Source: Pseudomonadales bacterium
Lineage (GTDB): Bacteria; Pseudomonadota; Gammaproteobacteria; Pseudomonadales; Azotimanducaceae
NCBI GenBank assembly: GCA_019090615.1
Contig: JAHRVQ010000053.1
Span: 23,825-87,824, forward strand
DNA: 64,000 nucleotides
Direction of reading: 5' to 3'
Of this stretch, positions 56,328-64,000 are shown in pieces. Within the stretch, counting starts at the first letter, position 1; each line of letters begins with the position of its first letter. The position numbers and the translations under genes were made by a program. The notes below the pieces were generated by a model. It saw only the letters and a list, made by a program, of their open reading frames with translations. It was not told where the DNA came from and ran no database searches.

Positions 56328-57566
56328 TTAACCACCTTTAGTCATTCCATTAGTAATATACCGGTTTTGATAGTAGCCTGTGCTTTTGTAAAGCAGTGAT
56401 TGAAAGGCACTGAATATCTTGTCCATTGCCGGTTTTTTATAAGGGAATATCTCTTCTGGGTCCATATCATGGACAACCATGGCATTAGCAACTTCGAAAA
56501 TCAGCAGTTGGCCATCCTGAGTTTCGGCGCAGTCAATACCAAAATACTCAAGATCGATACAGTCTTTGATACCGTCGAAAGCTTCGAAATGGCGGAGCGC
56601 TAACTGGGTATTAAAATTTTCCATAGCTAATCGTTCTTCCTCCTGTTTTGCCGCATTGGTGGTCATGTCTGCATTTAGGTAGTGGACCATCCAGTTGCTT
56701 GAAACAGCCATGTGGCAGAGGAATGCCTCGCCGCCAACAAATACAACACGATACTTACGGAATAGTCCATCCTGGCTGCTGTAATCAACGAATGGGGACA
56801 GATAAAATTTTTCTTCTTGTTGCTCGCCTAAGTAGCTATGAATTTCGTGGTGGTTGCTGAGTTTTTTTAATCCCTGGCCGGCATGAGAATCTACCGGCCG
56901 AGCAATAACAGGAAAATGATCTTTAATCAGTATTTCGGATAATTGCAATTGCAGATCTGCAATGGCCGAAAGTTCGTCATGAGAAACCTGAATGGTTTGC
57001 GGCATATATACGCCGCCAATGGTATCCATTATCTCACAGGCTCTGTCCCGTGCTAGCAATGGTATTTCGTCAGGATTGTTAATGAATGGCACGGCCCACT
57101 GAATGAGCAAAGCTTCCACCATTTGAAGGACGCTGAGATTCCGCTCAGCCTCGCTTACCGCAACGAAAACCAAATCGTAATCAATGCTGGTGGGGTAGGG
57201 TAAATCGGGTGATACATAGAGTACATCGGCAAAGATCTGTTTTGAATCAATTAGAAACTCCACCGGCGTATTCGCCATAAAGTCACCCGGCGCTTTTAAG
57301 ATTAGGAGCCGGAATAAACCTGAATCCTGCAGGTTGAAATTTTGTTTGATCGTAAGTGCCTGTTGTTGCATTAAAAGGCCGACGTCCCTGTCGCCCCGCA
57401 GCAAAAGAATCGTAGCAAGATCCAGTAATGATTCGGCATTGTTTGTATCGTGTTTGGATTGGTTAAGGAGCTGGCTGGCTGTTTCGCTCAAGTCGTTGCC
57501 GTCGAACATCATCTGCATCAACGTTGCCTGGCCTATTAGTTTCGGATCATTGAGAGGTACTAACAT
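56328..57566 (-). CDS. ATP-grasp protein with N-terminal helical (TPR-like) region
   Basis: 412 residues. N-terminal helical repeat-like region (about 25-80: ESLLDLATILLLRGDRDVGLL), a middle domain, then a RimK-like ATP-grasp core: PVIARPVDSHAGQGLKKL nucleotide-binding loop, FYLSPFVDYSSQDGLFRKYRV, and the metal-binding DLEYFGIDCAE and LLIFEVANAMVVHDMDP motifs with the usual Asp/Glu/Asn pattern. ATP-grasp enzymes ligate a carboxylate to an amine or thiol. No substrate, precursor peptide or partner is next to it. The specific family is not known to me. Confidence 0.85.
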   Translation of the reverse strand: MLVPLNDPKLIGQATLMQMMFDGNDLSETASQLLNQSKHDTNNAESLLDLATILLLRGDRDVGLLMQQQALTIKQNFNLQDSGLFRLLILKAPGDFMANTPVEFLIDSKQIFADVLYVSPDLPYPTSIDYDLVFVAVSEAERNLSVLQMVEALLIQWAVPFINNPDEIPLLARDRACEIMDTIGGVYMPQTIQVSHDELSAIADLQLQLSEILIKDHFPVIARPVDSHAGQGLKKLSNHHEIHSYLGEQQEEKFYLSPFVDYSSQDGLFRKYRVVFVGGEAFLCHMAVSSNWMVHYLNADMTTNAAKQEEERLAMENFNTQLALRHFEAFDGIKDCIDLEYFGIDCAETQDGQLLIFEVANAMVVHDMDPEEIFPYKKPAMDKIFSAFQSLLYKSTGYYQNRYITNGMTKGG

Positions 57567-58094
57567 TGATTATTGCTTCTTATATTTATTTTGAGTGGTT
57601 GTTTCTGGTGGTCGTTTTTGACACTTGAAACTAATAAAGCAATATACGCGCCATATTTTTAAAGGCGCCTTAAGAAGGGGTGGCTACATACATGGTGGAC
57701 AGGTTATTCCGCCGCCTATAGAACACTAGAAGCAAGGCGGTGATAACTATCCCCGTTGACGAGGGTACTTATTGAAAGTAAGCGCTGACTATTATTTGGC
57801 GAGGTACTGAGTCGTGGTATAGGTTTGAAAAAGGGGGATGAAATAAATTTACGGCAGGGAAATACGTTGCCGGTTTTATTGCTGAAAGGGCGTCAATTTA
57901 CCGGTTTTGCCGGCTCGGATTTTGAGTAGATTAGATTTCGAATAGATTAAAAGCAGCGAGCAATAGTTTGATCTATGCTATTGCTCGCAACAATTTTATA
58001 TGACAGCAGGCTTTGGCAACTTATTTACCAGGTCTTGCAGCTCTTGCCAATGAGTGGCTGGAGCTGCTTCGAGGTCATGAAGCACAAGTTGGGT
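57567..58094. other. Gap between EF-G gene and ATP-grasp gene
   Basis: 528 bp without a credible gene. A strong hairpin (57956-57988) lies near the EF-G end and probably terminates it. The rest shows no repeat or RNA gene that I can see. Confidence 0.5.
57956..57988 (-). terminator. Hairpin downstream of EF-G gene
   Basis: Perfect 11 bp arms GCGAGCAATAG and CTATTGCTCGC with an 11-base loop, about 107 bp after the fusA stop; the minus strand continues CTGCTTTTA, a weak T tail. Confidence 0.55.
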
Positions 58095-60191
58095 TTATTT
58101 AGCTTTCTTTGCTGCTTTACGCTCAAGTTCTGATTTAATGATTTCTTCAGCAACATTTTTTGGCGCAGGAGTATAAGTGCTCAATTCCATGCCAAATTGG
58201 CCCCGGCCTGAGGTCATGGTTCGCAGGTCGCCAATATAACCAAACATTTCGGACAACGGTGCTTCGGCACTAATACGCACACCGGTGGGTGTTGCTTCCT
58301 GGCCCTGGATCATTGCTCGGCGTCGATTGAGGTCACCTATTACGTCACCTACATGGTCCTTCGGTGTGAACACATCAACTTTCATTATGGGTTCCATTAT
58401 CTGTGGGCCCGCCTTCGGCATAGTTTGGCGGTAGGCAGCACGGGAGGCTAGTTCGAAAGCGATAGCGGAGGAGTCTACGGAGTGAAAGCCGCCATCTATC
58501 AGTGTCATCTTTACATCCAGACAGGGGTAACCAGCGAGTGGTCCTTCTTCGAGACAAAGTTTAAATCCCTTCTCTACAGCTGGCCAGAATTCCCTGGGTA
58601 CGTTACCGCCAGTAACCTTGGATTCAAACTCAAAGCCGACACCTGACTCAGCAGGTTCAATAATATAGTCAATCTTGGCAAATTGACCTGAACCACCTGA
58701 TTGTTTCTTATGCGTGTAAGTATCTTCAATTTGCTGAGTAATGGTCTCGCGGTAGGCAACTAATGGTGTGCCGACAATAACTTCTACACCGTGAGTACGT
58801 TTTAGAATATCTACTTTAATGTCCAGATGTAGTTCACCCATGCCGCCGATGATAACTTCGCCTGATTCCTGGTCGGTCTCGACGTGAAAGGAAGGGTCTT
58901 CTTTGATCATTTTTGACAGAGCCAGACCCATTTTTTCAGAAGCGCCCTTGTCTGATGGTGATATAGACATCTGGATGACAGGTTCTGGAAAAACCATGGG
59001 TTCTAGTGTGGCGATGTTTTTAGGATCTGATAATGTATGGCCTGTCTGGGTGTTTTTCATCCCAATCAGGGCGACAATATCACCAGCCTGGGCGCGATCG
59101 AGTTCAATTCTGTCCTCAGCATGCATTTCTACTATACGTCCGATACGTTCGTTTTTGCCCGTATAAGTATTAATTACAGTATCGCCTTTAGCGATTGTGC
59201 CTGAGTAGATGCGGGTAAAGGTGAGGGCGCCAAAACGGTCATCCATTATTTTGAACGCTAATGCTCTTAATGGCCGTTCTGGATCGACAATAGCAACTTC
59301 ACCTGTTTCGGTACCATCCAGATCAACTTCAGGCTGAGGCGTAACTTCTGTCGGATCAGGCAGGTAATCCACCACAGCGTCCAGTATGAGCTGGATGCCT
59401 TTGTTTTTGAAGGCAGAGCCACAGAAGGTGGGGAAGAAATCAAGTTTAATTGTTCCCATACGGATGCATCGTTTCAGGTCTTCGATGCTAGGTTCCTCGC
59501 CATCTTCGAGATACTGCATCATCAGGTCTTCGTCCTGTTCGATAACAGTTTCAATGAGTTTTTCTCGGTATTCGGCGGTCTTATCAACCATATCGGCAGG
59601 TATATCGATTATCTCAAATTTAAGCGGATCACCAGAGTCGTCCCAGATATAAGCTTTTTGTGTCACGATATCTACCATGCCAACAAAATCATCTTCAGTA
59701 CCTATTGGCAGAGTCATAACAACCGGGTTGGCAGCGAGTACATTTTCTATTTGATCAACGACTCGATAAAAGTCTGCGCCGAGTCGGTCCAGTTTATTAA
59801 CGAAGATAATCCGTGCAACTTCTGACTCGTTGGCATAGCGCCAATTTGTTTCGGATTGCGGTTCAACGCCGCCTGAGCCACAAAATACGCCAACGCCACC
59901 ATCTAATACTTTCAGTGAACGATAGACTTCAATAGTGAAGTCCACGTGTCCAGGCGTATCAATGATATTGAGTCGATGATCTCTCCAAAATGCGCTGGTG
60001 GCTGCTGACTGTATAGTGATTCCACGTTCTTGTTCCTGTTCCATAAAATCGGTTGTTGCAGCGCCATCATGGACCTCGCCGATTTTGTGGATTTTTCCGG
60101 TGATGTTCAGGATGCGTTCAGTGGTGGTGGTTTTACCGGCGTCAACGTGTGCAAATATGCCGATATTTCGATAACGGCTTAGGTCAGTCAT
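58095..60191 (-). CDS. fusA2: Elongation factor G, second type
   Basis: Translocase GTPase, 698 residues from ATG 60191 ([23 protein letters not shown]). Seen: G1 AHVDAGKT, G2 [13 protein letters not shown]3 DTPGHVDF, G4 NKLDR, then EF-G domains II-V. It is not beside rpsL/rpsG/tufA. The sequence, with [14 protein letters not shown] and a short G' domain, is like the second EF-G copies (fusA2/FusB type) seen in Pseudomonas, Vibrio and others, which can work in translocation or ribosome recycling. Frame start at 60263 is too long. Confidence 0.9.
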   Translation of the reverse strand: MTDLSRYRNIGIFAHVDAGKTTTTERILNITGKIHKIGEVHDGAATTDFMEQEQERGITIQSAATSAFWRDHRLNIIDTPGHVDFTIEVYRSLKVLDGGVGVFCGSGGVEPQSETNWRYANESEVARIIFVNKLDRLGADFYRVVDQIENVLAANPVVMTLPIGTEDDFVGMVDIVTQKAYIWDDSGDPLKFEIIDIPADMVDKTAEYREKLIETVIEQDEDLMMQYLEDGEEPSIEDLKRCIRMGTIKLDFFPTFCGSAFKNKGIQLILDAVVDYLPDPTEVTPQPEVDLDGTETGEVAIVDPERPLRALAFKIMDDRFGALTFTRIYSGTIAKGDTVINTYTGKNERIGRIVEMHAEDRIELDRAQAGDIVALIGMKNTQTGHTLSDPKNIATLEPMVFPEPVIQMSISPSDKGASEKMGLALSKMIKEDPSFHVETDQESGEVIIGGMGELHLDIKVDILKRTHGVEVIVGTPLVAYRETITQQIEDTYTHKKQSGGSGQFAKIDYIIEPAESGVGFEFESKVTGGNVPREFWPAVEKGFKLCLEEGPLAGYPCLDVKMTLIDGGFHSVDSSAIAFELASRAAYRQTMPKAGPQIMEPIMKVDVFTPKDHVGDVIGDLNRRRAMIQGQEATPTGVRISAEAPLSEMFGYIGDLRTMTSGRGQFGMELSTYTPAPKNVAEEIIKSELERKAAKKAK

Positions 60192-60488
60192 AGCAATTGC
60201 TCTACAAAAAAATCTGATTTCTAGGAGTTTAAAAAGCGCGCCATCATATATTGAGATTGACACATAATCCAGCCCTGGGGTGGTTTGATTACCAAAGCTT
60301 AGACAAAGGGGGAAGTTTTGCAGTGAATTGGAAGTCTCATTGAGTTATGTATTGCAGGAAATTCTGTGGATATAACCGGTTAGATGGCGCGGTATTTAGA
60401 GTGGCGGCCTGTGACACTGTTTTTTTATATACTGAGTGGTATCGTGTTGCTATATTGATGCCAATGTTGATGGCAGGTAAATAACGTT

Positions 60489-61133
60489 TTGATCAAGATT
60501 AGTAGTGTTAATGTGGGAGTCGAGCGTTCGTTGCAGGTTGGCAAACGCCAGATAACGACGGGCATTCGAAAAATTGCGCTTGATACCCAGGTATATGTTG
60601 GCGAGCTGGGGTTACAGGCTGACGTTATTTGTGACGCGCGTTTTCATGGCGGAGCTGATCAGGCAGTCTATATCTATCGCGAGGAAGATTACCTCTGGTG
60701 GAGTGAGCAGTACGGGCAGTCATTTACAGCTGGGTTATTTGGCGAAAATCTAACCTTGGCCGGCATACCTACGGCTAGTTTGATGGTAGGTGACAGGATT
60801 CAGTTTGATTCGGTACAGCTTGAAATAACAGCGCCGCGAATACCATGCTCTACATTGGCTGCGAATATGGCGGTTGAGAAAAAAGGCGACGCGGGTTTTC
60901 TTAAGGCATTTATCCAGGCTGCGCGGCCAGGGTTTTATTGCAGGGTAATTAATGAAGGCTCGATTATGGTCGGTGAAGCAGGTGAGCTGGTTCCGACATT
61001 AGCAAAAAGTATCTCAACGGTGGAATTTTTTCGTGATCTACAGCAGAGTATTAAAATGGAGAAAATTCGCCAATATCTGCGCCTACCGATTGATATCAGG
61101 TCTCGGCAAGCATTCGAGAAGCGGTTACGATAA
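60489..61133 (+). CDS. MOSC domain protein, YiiM type
   Basis: Molybdenum cofactor sulfurase C-terminal domain family; YiiM reduces N-hydroxylated compounds. Seen: HGGADQAVYIYREEDYLWW, GLFGENLTLAGI, the key cysteine in APRIPCSTLA and AARPGFYCRVI. 214 residues. No in-frame ATG exists before the domain and a stop lies 21 bp upstream, so TTG at 60489 is the start. Confidence 0.92.
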   Translation: MIKISSVNVGVERSLQVGKRQITTGIRKIALDTQVYVGELGLQADVICDARFHGGADQAVYIYREEDYLWWSEQYGQSFTAGLFGENLTLAGIPTASLMVGDRIQFDSVQLEITAPRIPCSTLAANMAVEKKGDAGFLKAFIQAARPGFYCRVINEGSIMVGEAGELVPTLAKSISTVEFFRDLQQSIKMEKIRQYLRLPIDIRSRQAFEKRLR

Positions 61134-61167
61134 TTTCATTTTCGTTGCTGTTGTGACAGGTTAGAAG

Positions 61168-61235
61168 TGCAGTTCTGGCTTTTTTTATAGAGCAGTTCTG
61201 ACTTTTTTTATAGAGCAGTTCTGACAGTTTTATAG
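61168..61235. repeat. 23 bp tandem repeat, three copies
   Basis: TGCAGTTCTGGCTTTTTTTATAG-type units at 61168, 61191 and 61214 (the last 22 bp), 35 bp after the MOSC gene. The T runs could act as weak terminator tails but no hairpin precedes them. Confidence 0.9.
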
Positions 61236-61367
61236 TTTAGAGAGGCTTTGACTAAGCAGTGATTTTGGTTAAGGGCTGAGTTGGTCTTTGAGGTTTAGGT
61301 ATGTGGCGAAAATCGTAATTATGCTGTCTTAGCTATTTGCTGGAAAGTGATTAGATGCCGCATTGGC

Positions 61368-61398
61368 GTAAATGGACCTAAATCAGAGATTCTTTAGG
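61368..61398 (+). repeat. Interspersed 31 bp motif, copy 5
   Basis: Reads GTAAATGGACCTAAATCAG then AGATTCTTTAGG, upstream of the diguanylate cyclase. It is the copy closest to the consensus. Confidence 0.6.
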
Positions 61399-61509
61399 TT
61401 AAGAACAAAAAACTGGATTTATGAGGAACATTGAAAGTTGCTCAGGTTTCGGTTCAGTGCAAAAGTCTTGTATCGGCATTGGCTGTCACAGGATAAGGAG
61501 GCCACTTCT

Positions 61510-61590
61510 TTGAACAAAGGAAACAATCGAAATAAAACAACGCTATATTTAAGCTTCTGGATGGGCGGAATGCAGAGCGTTGAATTTTGA
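61510..61590 (+). CDS. 26-residue leader peptide coupled to diguanylate cyclase
   Basis: TTG at 61510 has a perfect AGGAGG eight bases upstream and opens a 26-codon frame (MNKGNNRNKTTLYLSFWMGG then MQSVEF). Its stop (61588-61590) overlaps the TTG start of the cyclase (61587-61589), the layout of translational coupling. The cyclase start has no ribosome site of its own. An alternative is that the leader is just the translated 5' end of an older, longer gene. Confidence 0.5.
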   Translation: MNKGNNRNKTTLYLSFWMGGMQSVEF

Positions 61591-62582
61591 ACGATGCATT
61601 TAAGCGCGCTGTTGAAGAGCGGATTGTTCTGATTGCAGGGGCATTTTGTTTGTTCGGTCTGGCGCCGTTGATTTTGCTTCATGCTAGTCTGGATGACTGG
61701 CCACTGGTTTTGCTTGAAATGGTGGCTGCATTAGCGGTTACCCTACTGATGATTCATATATATCGTACGCATCAGTACCGGCTTGCAAGCTTGTTGTTGG
61801 CTATCGTGTATGTTTTTGGTGTTGCCAGTATGATCTTGATACAGGGCGTTAGCGCTTTGCATTTATTTTATCCGGCGGTTATTGTTGCTTACCTGCTTGT
61901 CGCACCCAATGTCGCGCTCATTATTACCCTCACTGCTGTGGCTGTTGTTACGCCGGCATTAGTTGGTTTAATGGAATTTGTGCCTTATTTCAGGTTTGCT
62001 TTATCGTTGCTGGGATGCATATTTTTAACTTATTTCTTTGCTACCAATAGAAATCGTCAAAGGGATGAGTTGCTGGAAATTTCGCGTATGGATCCTTTGA
62101 CAGGCGCGGGTAATCGACGTGCGCTGGATCAGAAACTCTCGGAAACAATACAGTTGCATCAGCGTAAGCCTATGGACAGTTGCTTATTATTATTGGATTT
62201 AGATAATTTTAAGCGGGTTAATGATCGGTTGGGGCATATTGTGGGTGATGAAATACTGGTGCGTGTGACGCAAGTCGTTCAGGCGCGGATTCGTGTGACC
62301 GATCGGCTTTATCGCTATGGCGGCGACGAATTTGTGGTTTTAGCCACGAATTGTGATCTGAAAACTTCGTTGAGATTAGCTGAAGACCTTAGAGCGCTGG
62401 TGGAGAGAAGTGAAGAAGGTAGTGACTCGGGTGTTTCCATTTCGCTTGGCATTGCTCAATATGCAGAGAGCCAAACGCCTGATCAATGGCTTATCAGTGC
62501 AGATCAGGCGCTATTTTCTGCAAAACGGGCAGGACGGAATCAAATCGCCAGTTCTACCGTTAGTCAAGTTACGCCTGGTTAG
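61587..62582 (+). CDS. Membrane diguanylate cyclase (GGDEF)
   Basis: Makes cyclic di-GMP. Residues about 12-155 form five or six membrane helices without a known sensor signature. The GGDEF domain (about 165-325) has MDPLTGAGNRRAL, LDLDNFKRVNDRLGH and an intact active site YGGDEF; the inhibitory RxxD site is not evident. TTG at 61587 is the only start before the first helix, since a stop precedes it by one codon pair. Confidence 0.93.
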   Translation: MNDAFKRAVEERIVLIAGAFCLFGLAPLILLHASLDDWPLVLLEMVAALAVTLLMIHIYRTHQYRLASLLLAIVYVFGVASMILIQGVSALHLFYPAVIVAYLLVAPNVALIITLTAVAVVTPALVGLMEFVPYFRFALSLLGCIFLTYFFATNRNRQRDELLEISRMDPLTGAGNRRALDQKLSETIQLHQRKPMDSCLLLLDLDNFKRVNDRLGHIVGDEILVRVTQVVQARIRVTDRLYRYGGDEFVVLATNCDLKTSLRLAEDLRALVERSEEGSDSGVSISLGIAQYAESQTPDQWLISADQALFSAKRAGRNQIASSTVSQVTPG

Positions 62583-62698
62583 TTGCCCGCCTAGTTGCCA
62601 GGTTTTCGGTTACCTTTTGATTAACTATGGGCGACCGCATGTAAGTTGGCGATGAATCGGTTATCCTGCTGCCGATTTTCAAATAGTTGAGGCGATAC

Positions 62699-63205
62699 AT
62701 GCAGATAGCGCAATTACGAGCACAATTTCTTTTGCTCTCAACATTTTTATTACTATTGATATCAGGCTGCACCGACCTAGGGAATGCCGGCGGAGATAAA
62801 GAAAATATGAGCACAACAGATAATTTAGCGAAAGCCGAAGCCTTTCTAAAAGAGAATGCTACCAGGGACGGCATTATTGTCACTGAATCTGGATTGCAAT
62901 ATGAGGTTATTGAATCAGGATCAGGCAAAACGCCTCAACGATCAGATACAGTGGTGACTCATTATGCTGGCCGATTTCTTGATGGTACAGAATTTGATAG
63001 CTCTATCAGTCGTGGTGAACCTCTGTCTTTTCCAGTGACAGGGGTTATTGCGGGATGGACAGAGGCATTGTTGCTGATGCAAGAAGGGGATAAATGGCGT
63101 CTATATATTCCACCTGAACTTGGTTATGGAGAGCGTGGCGCAGGCGGTGCAATACCCGGCAATACAGCCTTGATCTTTGATATTAATCTTATTGAAGTCA
63201 GGTAA
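62699..63205 (+). CDS. FKBP-type peptidyl-prolyl isomerase lipoprotein
   Basis: 168 residues. Signal peptide with lipobox LISGC, short linker, then one FKBP domain: VVTHYAGRFLDGTEFDSS, GVIAGWTEALLLMQEGDKWRLYIPPELGYGERG and FDINLIEV. The active-site aromatic and Ile/Trp residues are present. Envelope folding helper. ATG at 62699 has GAGG six bases upstream. Confidence 0.94.
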   Translation: MQIAQLRAQFLLLSTFLLLLISGCTDLGNAGGDKENMSTTDNLAKAEAFLKENATRDGIIVTESGLQYEVIESGSGKTPQRSDTVVTHYAGRFLDGTEFDSSISRGEPLSFPVTGVIAGWTEALLLMQEGDKWRLYIPPELGYGERGAGGAIPGNTALIFDINLIEVR

Positions 63206-63262
63206 AAGTTAGGCCATTAACCGCGTTGGCAGTGGTCAGCGGGTTTTCAGGAGGATGTGGCA

Positions 63263-63526
63263 ATGTGGTTAGAAAAGGATGACGGCCTAAATGCAGAGTT
63301 TAAATTTAAAGATTTTGTTGATGCCTTTCGATTCATGACCCTTGTGGCCAAAATGGCTGAAGAACATCAACATCACCCTGAATGGTCGAATGTATATAAT
63401 CGCGTAAAGATTCGGCTAACCACCCATTCTGCAGGCAGTACCGTGACAAAAAAGGATCGAGCTTTAGCGCAGGCGATCCAGACCCACGCGGAAATACAGC
63501 AACTCATCCAGGCATCGCTCGATTGA
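63263..63526 (+). CDS. Pterin-4a-carbinolamine dehydratase
   Basis: Recycles tetrahydrobiopterin after aromatic hydroxylation, or acts as a DCoH-like stabiliser. Seen: FKFKDFVDAFRFM, the signature EEHQHHPEWSNVYNRV, and LTTHSAGSTVTKKD. 87 residues, slightly shorter at the N-terminus than the usual 94-118. ATG at 63263 with AGGAGG eight bases upstream. No phenylalanine hydroxylase nearby. Confidence 0.92.
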   Translation: MWLEKDDGLNAEFKFKDFVDAFRFMTLVAKMAEEHQHHPEWSNVYNRVKIRLTTHSAGSTVTKKDRALAQAIQTHAEIQQLIQASLD

Positions 63527-63765
63527 ATTGTCAGGATTGAGTGTATTGCGGGTTTAAAGGGCGTTTTGCCATCACTAAAATCAATTGTGAAGATTTCTCC
63601 ACTTTATGAGAAAACGCATAAATGCCCTAAGTATTTGATTTTAATAAAATATATTATCCATACAAAGGTGAATAAATGCTTACATAGTCGCAAATCGCAG
63701 AAAAATATGGAGAAAGCTTCACTTTCTGATTAGACTTCCTGTGATTCTTAACTAATGAGCAACCA

Positions 63766-64000
63766 ATGAATCTGCGGCAAACAGCAGCTATTCTACCTTT
63801 GGCAATACTAATGCTACTTCTGGACCTGGGAGTGGAAAGCCGTTCCGCTGGTGAGCATAGCTACAACGTTGATAACTTATACAATGCCAATAATCGGGAT
63901 AATGCCGATGATGGATACAGTGTCGGTAACCGAAATAATGTCGGTAACCGAAATAATGTCGGTAACCGAAATAATGTCGGTAACCGAAATAATGTCGGTA
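63766..64000 (+). CDS. Secreted Asn-rich hexapeptide-repeat protein (3' partial)
   Basis: ATG at 63766 opens a frame that runs off the right edge. Seen: signal peptide or anchor (residues 1-27, TAAILPLAILMLLLDLGVE), then an Asn-rich stretch (YNVDNLYNANNRDNADDGYS) and exact repeats of six residues, VGNRNN. The repeats are coded by an 18 bp unit starting at 63922, 63940, 63958 and 63976, with a fifth begun at 63994. Identical DNA copies mean recent expansion. The family is not known; the repeat resembles Asn/Gly beta-solenoid or adhesin-like repeats only in a general way. Confidence 0.65.
   Translation, partial: MNLRQTAAILPLAILMLLLDLGVESRSAGEHSYNVDNLYNANNRDNADDGYSVGNRNNVGNRNNVGNRNNVGNRNNVG
63922..64000. 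repeat. 18 bp tandem repeat inside the right-edge gene
   Basis: At least four exact copies of GTCGGTAACCGAAATAAT and a partial fifth at the window end, in frame with the protein repeat VGNRNN. Confidence 0.95.

Overview
The window is a 64 kb piece of chromosome from a gammaproteobacterium of moderate to low GC, probably marine and aerobic. Gene order points to the Pseudomonadales/Cellvibrionales side of the class: cox3-DUF2909-SURF1-ctaB-SCO; thrB-DUF2782-polA-engB-cytochrome c4-dsbA; comM-glnK-sutA; dapF-DUF484-xerC-yigB; lysA-lptM-cyaY; argH-algZ-algR-hemCDXY; rsd/algQ-dsbB. There is no phage, transposase, CRISPR array, rRNA or tRNA that I can see. Nearly all genes are chromosomal core genes.

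Layout. 1-4.3 kb: end of an aa3 cytochrome oxidase cluster; its first gene is cut by the left edge, and heme A synthase is missing from its usual place. 4.3-10.9 kb: homoserine kinase, DNA polymerase I, an sRNA-like locus, EngB, cytochrome c4, DsbA. 11.5-17.8 kb: divergent IMP dehydrogenase, cytochrome c5, ComM, P-II, a short SutA, threonine synthase. 17.8-24.8 kb: mostly minus strand: HAD phosphatase, XerC, DUF484, DapF, LysA, LptM, and ArgH, with cyaY on the plus strand. 25-31.6 kb: AlgZ/AlgR two-component system and hemCDXY. 31.7-35.8 kb: flavin reductase, Rho, thioredoxin, HemB. 36-45.3 kb: TetR plus an unrecognised possible metal protein, ABC-F, DUF4124, Rsd, DsbB, a FliL-like protein, AcpH, GshA, Hsp15. 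45.6-51 kb: CysQ, a DUF35/thiolase pair, a 0.9 kb gene-poor stretch with a near-consensus LexA box, and an RpoD-like sigma factor. 51-64 kb: enoyl-CoA hydratase, isocitrate lyase, hybrid histidine kinase, ATP-grasp protein, second-type EF-G, MOSC protein, diguanylate cyclase, FKBP lipoprotein, pterin dehydratase, and a repeat protein cut by the right edge.

Three themes stand out. (1) The genome is rich in short tandem repeats (10-23 bp units), between genes and in frame inside genes (lptM, cyaY, rsd, the right-edge protein). (2) A roughly 31 bp degenerate motif recurs in at least five intergenic regions in the same orientation. (3) Transcription and stress control is concentrated here: the RpoD-like sigma factor has a strongly altered sigma finger, and Rsd, SutA, Rho, AlgZR, a diguanylate cyclase and an isolated SOS box lie in the same window. 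Heme supply (hemB, hemCDXY, ctaB) and cytochrome genes also cluster. All family assignments come from reading translated sequence and remembered family features; no database search was run.
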